Positions 35,552 to 45,120 of a stretch of 64,000 bases of DNA are shown piece by piece; position 1 is the stretch's first letter; each line of letters opens with the position of its first letter. The DNA lies in assembly GCA_016715115.1 (NCBI GenBank), contig JADKBM010000016.1:1426001-1490000 (forward strand), read 5' to 3'. The notes under the pieces are model-generated. The model was not told the DNA's origin and searched no databases. It saw only the letters and a program-made list of their open reading frames with translations. The translations under genes were made by a program, and so were the position numbers. The DNA is from Acidobacteriota bacterium (GTDB taxonomy: Bacteria > Acidobacteriota > Blastocatellia > Pyrinomonadales > Pyrinomonadaceae).

Positions 35552-37522
35552 CTACTTCTTGATCAGGACCACCGGTGATTGTTCCGCCTCGCGCATCTTG
35601 GCGAAAAAGTCCCTAACGGTCGCATATTTGTCGACCGGAACCGTTGCGCGGTTCATCGTGAGAATCCGCGTAAACGTCAGTCTGTTTCCTTTGACCTCGA
35701 AGGTCGTCGAGTACTTGCCGAAAGGCGTTTCCATATTCAGATTTTCAGGCGTTTCATCGACGCTGTAGTCGGTCGGAAGGATGAACACGATCGTCTCACG
35801 GACGGACGCCGACCGGAGGATCACCGGCTGATTCCGCGTCGTTTCGGTAAAGGAAATCGAATTCCGACGATCGACGATCGTCGGTTTGAAGACCAACAAC
35901 TTCTGCATCTGCTGCCCGTAGCGCGGCGCCGAAAACTCGACGTCGAGGTCGAAACCGAGTTCCTCCTTTCTGTCCGTCGGCGTGAACTTCACTAGCTTCG
36001 CCCCGGTCGCTCCGCGCGTCAGCCAACCTTCCAGCATCTTGCTGTAATCGACCGCCGAAAGCAATCGCAGCATCGCGCGTTCAAAGCTCGAAGACTGTCC
36101 CGTCGAACGCTCCTTGATCGAACCCGTGATCGCGCCGTCGGCCGTCAGGTTGACCTCGATGCGGCGGTCGAGCAGATTCGATTCCGACGGCGTGACCGGC
36201 ATTCTTGCGAGCCCGCCGCTCTCGCCGGCAATGATCAGCCCGAAACTGCCCTGAAGCGAATCCGGGAGATCGCCGAGCAGCGTGAACGGGTCGGTCGCAT
36301 CGAAGATCAGGAGACGACCGAGTTTCTCGTGTTTGATGACCGTCGCGGCGTCCGTTCCGTCACTGATCTTGACGGCGATGATGCAGTGGTTGAACTGCGC
36401 CGGCGACGCCCATTCCTCGCGCACGAATGTCGGATCGCCCGAGAAGATCGCGATCGGGTAAGCTTCGATCTTCAGCGATCTGAGCATCGCCCGCATCAGG
36501 TTCGCCTTGTCTTTGCAATCGCCGTAACCGCGGCTCAGCACGAGGTTCGACGGCCGCGGGCGATAGCCGTTTCCGCTGCCGACACCGATGTCGATCGAAA
36601 TGTACTGCAGATTCTGAACGAAACCGGCGATCGCGCGGATCTTCTCAAGTTCCGTTTTCGCACTGGCCGTCAGTTCCTGCGCCTTCGCCGTAACTGCATC
36701 GTCGACCACGACTTGCGGATCGTACAAAGTCGAGGTCCAGCGTGCGACATCGGTCCAGTTGGCGAACGATTTGCCCGAAGTGCCACTCACGTCAGGCGCA
36801 TAATTGATCGCCACCCAGGGCACGATATTGACCACCGACGGACTCATCGGCTCGCGTTTGATGTACGGCAGGTTGCGAAGTTCCCACGTGTATGTCGAAC
36901 CTGAGACCTGCGGCGTGATCTGAGAATGATTGAACGTCACGCCGTTAGCCTTCCAGCCCGATGGCAAGGTTAGCGAGTAACGCGAAACGAGCGTCGGCAG
37001 TCCATCGTGCGAGAACCACTTTTCCTGGAAATAAAGCGGCTTGTCTTCTGACACGACGGTGTAGCCGAAAACCGTGCCGGCGTCGGAATCCTCGACGGCG
37101 TCGATGACCTTCAAGCGGTACTCGTTGTAAATATCGTCGGGATCGGAAATAACGTCGAGGACCGTCTTTTTATCGTAATTCTTGATCGAACCGTCGGGAC
37201 GTATCAACCAGCCTTCGATCTCGCGCACGCGACCGGAACTGACGAGATAGAGCGCGGTTGCCAGCGCGTGCCGTCGCCCCTCCCGCGTGAGAACGCGGAC
37301 GGCGTAGTTCTCAGTCGTGACGAGCATTCCGTCGCCGGTCAACGAGACCTGCTGTTCGTTGAACAAAACGACCGCCGAAACCTCCTTGTCGTAGGATCCA
37401 ACCGGCAATGACGCAGCTTGACGCATCCAGGTTGGCGGGCTGTCGCCGCCGAGCGCGCTGACGGTTGCGGCAGCGATGACGATCGCGACCAAAAGAATGT
37501 GATGAACGGGTTGAGTCTTCAT
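35552..37522 (-). CDS. Secreted DUF3857/transglutaminase-like protein with intact triad
   Basis: The start is ATG 37522 (MKTQPVHHILLVAIVIAAAT), giving 656 residues; upstream open frame overlaps the next gene. After the signal peptide a DUF3857 beta domain covers about residues 50-230. The transglutaminase core follows with Cys336 in GYGDCKDKAN, His379 in FNHCIIAV and Asp408 in LLIFDATDP. A C-terminal beta domain ends the protein. It is the last gene of a four-gene operon (22 bp after the previous stop) and the only one retaining the triad. Probable role: periplasmic cysteine protease or amidase-type activity on an unknown target. Confidence 0.88.
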   Translation of the reverse strand: MKTQPVHHILLVAIVIAAATVSALGGDSPPTWMRQAASLPVGSYDKEVSAVVLFNEQQVSLTGDGMLVTTENYAVRVLTREGRRHALATALYLVSSGRVREIEGWLIRPDGSIKNYDKKTVLDVISDPDDIYNEYRLKVIDAVEDSDAGTVFGYTVVSEDKPLYFQEKWFSHDGLPTLVSRYSLTLPSGWKANGVTFNHSQITPQVSGSTYTWELRNLPYIKREPMSPSVVNIVPWVAINYAPDVSGTSGKSFANWTDVARWTSTLYDPQVVVDDAVTAKAQELTASAKTELEKIRAIAGFVQNLQYISIDIGVGSGNGYRPRPSNLVLSRGYGDCKDKANLMRAMLRSLKIEAYPIAIFSGDPTFVREEWASPAQFNHCIIAVKISDGTDAATVIKHEKLGRLLIFDATDPFTLLGDLPDSLQGSFGLIIAGESGGLARMPVTPSESNLLDRRIEVNLTADGAITGSIKERSTGQSSSFERAMLRLLSAVDYSKMLEGWLTRGATGAKLVKFTPTDRKEELGFDLDVEFSAPRYGQQMQKLLVFKPTIVDRRNSISFTETTRNQPVILRSASVRETIVFILPTDYSVDETPENLNMETPFGKYSTTFEVKGNRLTFTRILTMNRATVPVDKYATVRDFFAKMREAEQSPVVLIKK

Positions 37523-37544
37523 AATTCCCCCAATTACTGCCTTG

Positions 37545-39539
37545 CTATTGAACCGCCGAAGCTTCCTCGCGAAGCACGACGCTGAACGAATCCGCGTTGT
37601 GAACGGCGTCGAAGAGATACTTGATTCCGCCGTAGTTAAAATCCCAAAACAACAAGCCACCGGGTTTTCCGAACGTGAACTTCCGCTGGTAGACGAGTCT
37701 TCGGGCCCCTGGCGACGACAATTTCGATTCCAGAAATGCGGCGCTTTTGTCATCGGCGACACGTTTTGGAGTCTCGAGGCTTTCGGCGGCGAAACCCGCC
37801 GGAATCGTCAACCTTACCTCGTCATCCTCTGACCACGCGTAGTTGAACTGAATGTCGTAGCTTCGTTTCGCTGAAGTGAACATCGGACGCGAGTTTCGTT
37901 TGAACACATTCGGCCGGACGAACAGCCTTTTGCCGGTCCGTTCGGCGTAAGCCGGCATTTTCAGCATAAACTTCAAGATCAAAGGCCTATCCGGTTCGCG
38001 AAGATTCTCGAAGATCATATTCGTCGTTTGCGCCGTGTCGCCGATCTGACGTTTTACGAACTCCTCAAAGTACTTTTCACGCTCTTGAACCGAATCTTCG
38101 TCGTAGAACTCACGATAGTACGCCGCAAGATGACCCGTGTATTCGATCTGAATGCTGCCCGAAATGTCGCCGTTGGCCTCAAGAGTGAGATCGGCAAAGC
38201 GTTTTTCATTCGAGTCGTTCGCCGGCGAAACGGGGATGGTCTCCCAAAACGGCTCGCGTTCATCCGAAATCAAAACCGACTCTCCCTCGACCGAACTCGA
38301 GATCATACCGAACTGCAGGTGCCGACCGGAGAGATCGAAGAACTTCCATCCGGATTCCGTTTTGACGGCGACGATCTCGGTCCGGATGAAGTAATCGTTC
38401 GTCAAATTGCGGTCAAAGCGCGCGTCGAACTTTGTCGCGACGTTCGCAAACCGCGCGTCGAAACCGATTGAAACGAGCATCGAACCGAAAAGCAACGATA
38501 TGTCGTGCCAGGTTCCGACCTTGCGTTTCAGCGCGTCTTCGACTTTCTTGTTCTCCTTGAAGTTCTCGCGATCGTCGGGTGTGAATCCGGCCGCATCGTC
38601 GTTGATGTCGCGGATGTTGCGCCTCAGGAAATCAATGACCCGGCGAATCTTTTCATTGGAATCGTTCGCGTTCCCGATAGCCTGAGCGGCGGCGGCGCGG
38701 ATCTCCGAATTGGGCGAGAGAATCGCCTTGTGACTCTCAAACGAACGACGGCCACGATCCCGCCAATACTGGGCGGGCGTCTGCTTGATGTCGTCGTTGT
38801 CATAAAACATCAGAACCCACGGCAGGACGTTGTATTCCGACGGCATCCGCGGTTCTTCCAGGACCGCGGGAACATTCGTAAGCGTCGTACTGTAAAACCC
38901 GTCCGACTCCTTGACGAATCTCCCGTTCGTGTTCGACGAATGAAGCCGCATTCCGAGCGGAATGTTGGCCGGTTTTATGTAGTACTTCACATATTGAACG
39001 GGAATCTCGCGGGCAAGAACGATGCGGCTGTAGTTGAACGTGTCTTCGCGCGTCTCTTTCCACTTATATTCGACGATCGCGCCAACCGCGATTCCCGGAA
39101 CGGCGAATGATTTCGCTTTTCGCTTGAACCCGTTTGTCTTGACGATGTCGCGGTCAAAAATGTCGGCCGGATTTACTTCGATAACCGATCCGTCGGGCTT
39201 GATCGTTCGTGCGCTGATGTCGCGGATCGCGACCCGGGCGCTGTTCCCGAGGTAATCGCCATAAGGAATATCGACCTTGGCATTGAGTTCGCGTCCGCGT
39301 TCGGTAAAGATCTTGATCCGCAAATGATGGTTGATCACGGTCTGCCATTTCCAACGGGAGAAGTTGTCGACTAGGTAGACCTGCCAAAACAGAACCTCGG
39401 CGTCCGCGGCGGGATCAACCTGCGGCCCGGACATTTGAATCTCGCTCTGCGGAACCGGTTCCCAGACCGCCTTCTGGGCGTTGGCAACGCTCGCAAAGAA
39501 GACCAATGAGATGAACGCGACGATGAGTTGTGTGTTCAT
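37545..39539 (-). CDS. Secreted DUF3857 protein, transglutaminase fold with Cys replaced by Trp
   Basis: The protein has 664 residues with a signal peptide (IVAFISLVFFASVANAQ). The DUF3857 part reads RTIKPDGSVIEVNPADIFDRD and AVPGIAVGAIVEYKWKE. At the transglutaminase position the sequence is KVGTWHDISLLFGSML, so the catalytic Cys aligns with Trp. The His strand reads NDYFIRTEIVAV and lacks His, while FFDLSGR keeps an Asp. It is probably a non-catalytic paralogue. It lies 4 bp downstream of the third paralogue's start-proximal neighbour, in tight operon arrangement. Confidence 0.87.
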   Translation of the reverse strand: MNTQLIVAFISLVFFASVANAQKAVWEPVPQSEIQMSGPQVDPAADAEVLFWQVYLVDNFSRWKWQTVINHHLRIKIFTERGRELNAKVDIPYGDYLGNSARVAIRDISARTIKPDGSVIEVNPADIFDRDIVKTNGFKRKAKSFAVPGIAVGAIVEYKWKETREDTFNYSRIVLAREIPVQYVKYYIKPANIPLGMRLHSSNTNGRFVKESDGFYSTTLTNVPAVLEEPRMPSEYNVLPWVLMFYDNDDIKQTPAQYWRDRGRRSFESHKAILSPNSEIRAAAAQAIGNANDSNEKIRRVIDFLRRNIRDINDDAAGFTPDDRENFKENKKVEDALKRKVGTWHDISLLFGSMLVSIGFDARFANVATKFDARFDRNLTNDYFIRTEIVAVKTESGWKFFDLSGRHLQFGMISSSVEGESVLISDEREPFWETIPVSPANDSNEKRFADLTLEANGDISGSIQIEYTGHLAAYYREFYDEDSVQEREKYFEEFVKRQIGDTAQTTNMIFENLREPDRPLILKFMLKMPAYAERTGKRLFVRPNVFKRNSRPMFTSAKRSYDIQFNYAWSEDDEVRLTIPAGFAAESLETPKRVADDKSAAFLESKLSSPGARRLVYQRKFTFGKPGGLLFWDFNYGGIKYLFDAVHNADSFSVVLREEASAVQ

Positions 39540-39543
39540 ATGG

Positions 39544-41481
39544 TCACTGCCTTTGTTTCAACGCGATCACGTGCGTATCGGCCTTGTGAAAAAGGTCGAA
39601 GAGGGTTTTCAACGGTTGGTACGCTCCGACCGGAAACGTCAACCGTCCTTTGGTGCCGAAATAGAACTTCCGATCAGCCTTGATCGTCCTGAGTTCCGCG
39701 TCGTAAGTGTATGAGTTCGTGAGCTTTCCAAGGTCGTTCTTTTCGTTGATGATGTTCGGCTCGCCGATGCTGTCCGGCTCAAAATTCTTCGGCAGTTCAA
39801 TCTCGACGGAGTCATTTTCGGACCACGAGAAGTCGAACGAGATTCCATAAGTGCGCGTCGAGCTGGAAAAAACGGGCGGCGATCCAAACTCGAAAAAATT
39901 GGGCTGCAAAAACAGACGTTTGCCGGTTTTCTGGGCGTAATTCGGAACCCTTAGGTTGAAGGAATATGTGTACGGCCGCGACGGGTCATCAAAATTCTCG
40001 AAGGCGAACATCGAGATCTCCGCCGATCCGAGGCTCTTCTTCCAGCCTTCGATCAGAATCTTTTCGCGTTCCTCGGGCGATTTGCGGAACAGATCGCGTC
40101 GCCGCGAAGTCGCCTGATGGCCCGAATGCTCGACGCGCACGAATCCTTCGAGCGATCCGTCCTCCAGCAGTTTCAGCTTCGCGGTGCGCTTCGAGAGATT
40201 CGTTTCCGGTGCCGAGGGAGTCATTTTGAACCAGTGACTTCCAACTTGGCCGGAAACCAACGCATAGTTGCCCTCTTCATACCAGTCGATGATCCCAAAA
40301 GGCATAAACGGCGTGCCCGGATTTGCCGGTACGTTGTAGGTTCCTTTCGAAACGAGTATTCCCGCCCAGTGTACGGCCCTCGGATCGGAAGCCGTCCGTG
40401 GGTCCGCGAACGATTCGCTCCGGTCGGTAGCGAAGATCATACTCGCCTTAAAACCGACAGCCTTTGCCAAGGCCGCAAACAGCAGATCGACATCCCTCGA
40501 ATGCCCCATCCCGCGTTCGAGTGTATCCGAGGCTCGTTTGTTCTCGATCTTCTCGCGCTGTTCGGGAGTCATCTTCGAATCGTACGAAACGTTCCGAATC
40601 TTCTTCTGCGCGAAGTCGAACAACGCTCGCAATTGCTTCTCGGGTTCGTCAATACCGGCGGTCAGTTCGCGGGCCTTTGCCATTATCTCTTTGTCGATTT
40701 TGGTAGTTTCCGCGAAGTAGATTTCGAAGTTGAATCCGAGTACGTCCCACGAAAAGTCCGAACCGTTGTAATTGAGGAGCGCCCACCGCCGAACCTCATC
40801 AACGGGCGGCATATGAGGCTCTTCGCGCAGGGCCGGGACCTTTTCCGCCGAAGCGCTCATATATCCATCGTGTTCCTGAACAAAACGCCCTTCCGGCATA
40901 TTCCGCCACGAGACTCGGAGTGAGCGGTCCTTGTATGGTCGAACAAAATAGGTAATTCGCTGAATCGGAATGTCCCGTTGAAAAACAAGGCGTTCGTTAT
41001 CGGCGGAATCGCCCTTCAGCGTTTCTTTGTATTGATACTCGACGATGACGCCGGGTTCGATCCCGGGAACGGCGAATGACTTCGCGCGGATCACGTACTT
41101 GCCGGCACGAATGATGTCGCGTTCGAAAATATCCCCCGGAGAGAGACTGATCACGGAGCCGTCAGGTTTGATGACGCGCGCGGCGACCTCTTCGACAGTC
41201 GTGTCCTTCATAAACGGAATGTCGAATTTGGCGAACTTCTCGCGGCCTCGCTCGGTGAAGATCTTGACCCGGACATAGTGGCTGTAGAACAGCTTCTTCT
41301 TCTTTTCGTCGTCGAGCCGGACTTCCCAAAAGATCGCCTCGGCGTCCGCGTCGGGTTCGACGACCGGAGCTTTCGCATCGAGTTCCGCCTGTGAGACGGG
41401 TCGCCATTCGATCTGGGCGAACGCCGAGCAGGCAACCGCGAGAAACACGATTGTGAGGGCGCCGCAGCGAAAAATGCGCAT
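39544..41481 (-). CDS. Secreted DUF3857 protein, transglutaminase fold with Cys replaced by Ser
   Basis: The protein has 645 residues with signal peptide (ALTIVFLAVACSAFAQ). DUF3857 motifs are strong: RVIKPDGSVISLSPGDIFERD and SFAVPGIEPGVIVEYQYKE. The core reads GMGHSRDVDLLFAALAKAVG, aligning Ser with the catalytic Cys. A His is kept (AVHWAGILV) but the Asp position falls in NPGTPFMPFG. The N-terminal WRPVSQAELDAKAPVVEPDA segment is shared with the next gene upstream. It is likely inactive as a transglutaminase, perhaps a binding partner of the active paralogue. Confidence 0.87.
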   Translation of the reverse strand: MRIFRCGALTIVFLAVACSAFAQIEWRPVSQAELDAKAPVVEPDADAEAIFWEVRLDDEKKKKLFYSHYVRVKIFTERGREKFAKFDIPFMKDTTVEEVAARVIKPDGSVISLSPGDIFERDIIRAGKYVIRAKSFAVPGIEPGVIVEYQYKETLKGDSADNERLVFQRDIPIQRITYFVRPYKDRSLRVSWRNMPEGRFVQEHDGYMSASAEKVPALREEPHMPPVDEVRRWALLNYNGSDFSWDVLGFNFEIYFAETTKIDKEIMAKARELTAGIDEPEKQLRALFDFAQKKIRNVSYDSKMTPEQREKIENKRASDTLERGMGHSRDVDLLFAALAKAVGFKASMIFATDRSESFADPRTASDPRAVHWAGILVSKGTYNVPANPGTPFMPFGIIDWYEEGNYALVSGQVGSHWFKMTPSAPETNLSKRTAKLKLLEDGSLEGFVRVEHSGHQATSRRRDLFRKSPEEREKILIEGWKKSLGSAEISMFAFENFDDPSRPYTYSFNLRVPNYAQKTGKRLFLQPNFFEFGSPPVFSSSTRTYGISFDFSWSENDSVEIELPKNFEPDSIGEPNIINEKNDLGKLTNSYTYDAELRTIKADRKFYFGTKGRLTFPVGAYQPLKTLFDLFHKADTHVIALKQRQ

Positions 41482-41491
41482 AGAGACTCTC

Positions 41492-43498
41492 CTATTTCTG
41501 ACGGAGCGTGATCGTATGGCTGTCAGATTTGTTGAATGCGTCGAACAGATTCTTCAGCGGGGCATAAACGCCGGCCGGGAACAGGACCCGACCGCCGCCG
41601 CCGAAATGAAACTTGCGCGTGAATTTCATAAAGGTCTGTTCCGTATTGACGCCGATCGAGATCTTCAACGATCCGATATTGCTCGGGTCCGCGACATCGG
41701 CCGGACGCTCCGCATTGTCGAGCATATATCCCGCCGGAAGATTGATCTCGATGTCATCGGATTCCGACCACGGTTGAGTGAAATAGATGTCGTACTTGCG
41801 GGTCGCGCTCGAGAACATCGGTTCGTCTCCGTGGGTAAAGAATCCGGGCTGCAAAAATAGCCGTTTTCCGGTCTTTTGGGCGTAGTTCGGCACCTTCACG
41901 CGGTAGCGCATCACCAATGGTTTTGAGTTGTCGATGACATTCTCGATCGCGACGCTCGTCACCTCGGCCGAACTCAGATTCTCTTTGACCTCTTTGATCA
42001 GGTCCTCCTCCCGTTTTGACGGCGAATCCTCGTAAATATCGTACCGTCTGCGCAATGCGGACTGCCCGGTATACTCAATGGTCACATCGCCTTCGAGCGT
42101 GCCGTCTTCACTGAGGTTGAACTTGCCGGAGCGTTTTGCGTTCGACTTCTCATAACCCGTCAGCGGCGTCTTTTCCCAATTGTATTTCTTCTCGCCGACG
42201 AGTAGCGCCCAGACATCTTCCTCGTACCAGACGAGCATTCCGTACGGCAGAAACGGGGTTCCCGGATTGAAGTACTTCCACTCATTGTTGACTGGAATCG
42301 CGATCGCGGCCGGATGAATGAACGATTCGACCGTCATTTCGGGATTGAAGAACATCCGATTTCGGTTGCCCGAATACGCAATCCGCGTTTCGTATCCGAG
42401 CGACGACGCCATCGCGCCGAAGAGCATATCGATATAACCCGAATCGGCCTTTCGATACTTCAGAACGTCATCGAGTTCTTTGATCTTCGGGAGTTTTTTC
42501 CGATCCTCATCGGTCAGAGTCGTGTCAAAAGACGTGTTCGAGATGGTTTGAGCGTAGTCGTAGAGCTTCTTCAGCTTTTCGTCGTCGGTCTTGGCCGTGC
42601 CGACGACTTCGTTCGCGATCTTCGCGATCTCTTTGTTCGGCTTGTTCATAAACTTGGTGACGACCGAACGTTCCGCCGAAACCGTACCCCAGTAAAGGCT
42701 TGGAACGCCCGGAACCTTGATTGAATACGACACTGAGAATGCCGAGACATTCGTCACATTCAGCCGAACCGCCTGAAGTATCATCCACGGCCGGACCATT
42801 CCCTCCGGCGGCATTCTGGGTTCCTCCTTGAATGCCGGGATATTCTTCCGCTGGGCGAGGTAGTAGCCCTTTTCATCCTTCACGAAATCGGTGTCGTCAA
42901 AGTTGAACGACTGCGTGTCGGGTTCGCGCTTGTTGTACGGCTTGTAGTAATAAGAAAGCGTTTGAACGGGAATGTCCTTTTGAAACTCGAGACGCATTCC
43001 GATGGCGCCGGAATCTTCGATGACCTCACGATACTTGTACTCGACGATGACACCCGGCTCGATGTTCGGGACGGCGAATGATTTCGCCTTCAGCTTTCCC
43101 TTGTCGGTCTTGACGATGTCGCGCTCGAAGATGTCCTTTTCGGTGATCTCCGAGATCGTGCCGTCCGGCTTGATGACGCGCGCAGCAAGTTCCTTGATCT
43201 TGATTCCCTTCGTAAATGGAATATCGAACTTGCTGAACTTTTCGCGTCCGCGTTCGGTGAAGATCTTGACGCGAACGTAATGCCTCTGCGATAGATCTTC
43301 GGACGACGAATCGTCGATCCGAACTTCCCAGAAGATCGCTTCGGCATCGGCGTCGGCATCGACCTTCGGAGTCTTCTGATCAAGTTCGGCCGGCGTTATC
43401 TCGCGCCAGTTCTTTTCCTGGGCAACGGCGAAGACTTGAAAGAAAGCGACAATAATGAGCGAAAGAAAGATGTTCTTTGGATTGAGTGGCGAAGACAT
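41492..43498 (-). CDS. Secreted DUF3857 protein, first gene of the four-gene array
   Basis: The protein has 668 residues, with GAGGTAAACGCA before ATG. The signal peptide reads IFLSLIIVAFFQVFAVAQ. The DUF3857 part (RVIKPDGTISEITEKDIFERD, SFAVPNIEPGVIVEYKYRE) closely matches the two following genes. The core reads KADSGYIDMLFGAMASSLG, so the catalytic Cys aligns with Ser. His is kept (SFIHPAAIAI) and Asp becomes Asn (YFNPGTPFLPYG). Ten bp separate it from the next gene. It opens an operon transcribed away from the aldolase gene; the 206-bp divergent spacer holds the aldolase promoter. Confidence 0.87.
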   Translation of the reverse strand: MSSPLNPKNIFLSLIIVAFFQVFAVAQEKNWREITPAELDQKTPKVDADADAEAIFWEVRIDDSSSEDLSQRHYVRVKIFTERGREKFSKFDIPFTKGIKIKELAARVIKPDGTISEITEKDIFERDIVKTDKGKLKAKSFAVPNIEPGVIVEYKYREVIEDSGAIGMRLEFQKDIPVQTLSYYYKPYNKREPDTQSFNFDDTDFVKDEKGYYLAQRKNIPAFKEEPRMPPEGMVRPWMILQAVRLNVTNVSAFSVSYSIKVPGVPSLYWGTVSAERSVVTKFMNKPNKEIAKIANEVVGTAKTDDEKLKKLYDYAQTISNTSFDTTLTDEDRKKLPKIKELDDVLKYRKADSGYIDMLFGAMASSLGYETRIAYSGNRNRMFFNPEMTVESFIHPAAIAIPVNNEWKYFNPGTPFLPYGMLVWYEEDVWALLVGEKKYNWEKTPLTGYEKSNAKRSGKFNLSEDGTLEGDVTIEYTGQSALRRRYDIYEDSPSKREEDLIKEVKENLSSAEVTSVAIENVIDNSKPLVMRYRVKVPNYAQKTGKRLFLQPGFFTHGDEPMFSSATRKYDIYFTQPWSESDDIEINLPAGYMLDNAERPADVADPSNIGSLKISIGVNTEQTFMKFTRKFHFGGGGRVLFPAGVYAPLKNLFDAFNKSDSHTITLRQK

Positions 43499-43622
43499 TG
43501 CGTTTACCTCACGTTTGAACCGCGTTAACGGGATCGGTCAATTCGGGATACTGCCGGCAGGGGCGTGCAGTAAGTTTTGTTTAGTGCGATATACAAGGGA
43601 ATCTTACACCCGCCCCAACTTC

Positions 43623-43651
43623 TTAGGCAACACTTTTATTTATGATATAAT
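43623..43651 (+). promoter_or_regulatory. Extended -10 promoter for the aldolase gene
   Basis: TGATATAAT (TG-n-TATAAT, 43643-43651) is a perfect extended -10. The -35 region at 17-bp spacing is TTAGGC, which is weak, as expected for an extended -10 promoter. The start codon is about 54 bp further. Confidence 0.7.
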
Positions 43652-43704
43652 TAGGCGCATTTCTAACGTTTTACTTATTAATTCTTAATTTCAGGAGATA
43701 TCAG

Positions 43705-44781
43705 ATGGCTCTCGATTACAGTAAGATTCAGGAACTTCTGGGTAATGATTCCGAGGCGCTTTTGGGCTACTCGAGTCCGAAGATCCCAAAGGACAATTTG
43801 TATTTGCCGGGCGGTGATTTCATCGACCGCGTCTGGCTGGATTCGGACCGCAATCCGCAGGTTTTGCGCTCGTTGAATTCACTATTCAGCCACGGCCGCT
43901 TGGCGGGAACGGGTTATCTTTCGATCCTGCCGGTCGACCAAGGCATCGAGCACAGCGCCGGCGCGAGTTTTGCTCCGAACCCGAAGCTCTTCGATCCGAA
44001 GAACATCGTCGAACTTGCGGTCGAAGGCGGCTGCAACGCGGTTGCTTCGACATACGGCGTGCTCGGCGCGGTGGCCCGAAGGTACGCACACAAGATTCCG
44101 TTCATCGTCAAGATCAATCACAACGAGCTGTTGACGTACCCGAACAAGTTCGACCAAATCATGTTCGGAACGATCGAGAATGCGCGCAATATGGGTGCGG
44201 TCGCAGTCGGCGCGACCGTTTATTTCGGCTCGGAAGAATCGGGCCGGCAGATCGTCGAGGTCGCAGAAGCCTTCGCCTATGCGCACGAACTCGGAATGGC
44301 GACCATTCTTTGGTGTTATTTGCGTAATCCGAAATTCAAAACCGCCGACGGCGATATGCATACCGCGGCCGATCTTACGGGTCAGGCGAATCATCTGGGC
44401 GTGACGATCCAGGCGGACATCATCAAGCAGAAATTGCCCGAACGCAATGGCGGTTACAACATCCTGAATATGGAAAGCAGCTACGGAAAGACGAATCCGA
44501 AAATCTATTCGGACCTGACCAGCGACCATCCGATCGACCTTGTCCGATATCAGGTCGCGAACTGCTTTATGGGACGCGCGGGATTGATCAACTCCGGCGG
44601 CGAATCGAAGGGTTCGAGCGATCTCACGGACGCCGTCCGCACGGCGGTCATCAACAAGCGCGGCGGCGGTATGGGGCTGATCTCGGGCCGCAAGGCATTC
44701 CAGCGTCCGACCGCCGACGGGGTCGAATTACTGAACGCGATCCAGGACGTCTATCTGTCAAAAGAAGTGACCGTCGCGTAG
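43705..44781 (+). CDS. fbaB: Class I fructose-bisphosphate aldolase (FbaB/DhnA type)
   Basis: The protein has 358 residues, close to the usual 350 of this family, with CAGGAG upstream. Family segments include LPVDQGIEHSAGASFAPNP, FIVKINHNELLTYPNK, GAVAVGATVYFGSEES and NMESSYGKTNPKIYSD. The Schiff-base lysine is expected in ADIIKQKLP (Lys241). It splits or forms fructose-1,6-bisphosphate in glycolysis and gluconeogenesis in the cytoplasm. It has its own promoter and is followed by an inverted repeat rather than a simple terminator. Confidence 0.94.
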   Translation: MALDYSKIQELLGNDSEALLGYSSPKIPKDNLYLPGGDFIDRVWLDSDRNPQVLRSLNSLFSHGRLAGTGYLSILPVDQGIEHSAGASFAPNPKLFDPKNIVELAVEGGCNAVASTYGVLGAVARRYAHKIPFIVKINHNELLTYPNKFDQIMFGTIENARNMGAVAVGATVYFGSEESGRQIVEVAEAFAYAHELGMATILWCYLRNPKFKTADGDMHTAADLTGQANHLGVTIQADIIKQKLPERNGGYNILNMESSYGKTNPKIYSDLTSDHPIDLVRYQVANCFMGRAGLINSGGESKGSSDLTDAVRTAVINKRGGGMGLISGRKAFQRPTADGVELLNAIQDVYLSKEVTVA

Positions 44782-44786
44782 TTCGA

Positions 44787-45110
44787 TGCAGAACCCCGCA
44801 CGGAGAAAGGGGGTACGGCCGCGGAGCGGTCGGTGCGCTTCGATATCATACGCTCGGACCCCATCGCGCCAAACCGGACCGTCTCGCGGCACGGCTTTTG
44901 AGACCTGACCGCCCCGCGGCCGTACCCCCTTTCTCCGTGCGGGGTTCTGCATTGTTCATACCGCTCCGCGGCCGTACCCCATTAATCCATGCGGGGTTCT
45001 GCATTGTTCATAAGATGGTCCGGTTCGGCGCGATGGGGTCCGAGCGTATGATATCGAAGCGCGCCGACCGCTCCGCGGCCGTACCCCCTTACTCCGTGCG
45101 GGGTTCTGCA
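44787..45110. repeat. 94-bp inverted repeat enclosing direct copies of a 50-bp block
   Basis: Arms at 44787-44880 and 45017-45110 are complementary over 94 positions with about three mismatches. Between them, the block CCGCGGCCGTACCCC...GCGGGGTTCTGCATTGTTCATA occurs twice (44910-44960 and 44961-45012) and once more overlapping the right arm (about 45068-45119). No open frame with a ribosome site is present. The element fills the whole spacer between fbaB and the MBL gene. Confidence 0.88.
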
Positions 45111-45120
45111 TTGTTCATAG

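Noticed and set aside
44782..45120. Simple terminator for fbaB
   Set aside because: Arms of 94 bp and internal direct copies are far larger than a terminator, and no T-run follows; treated as a repeat element.
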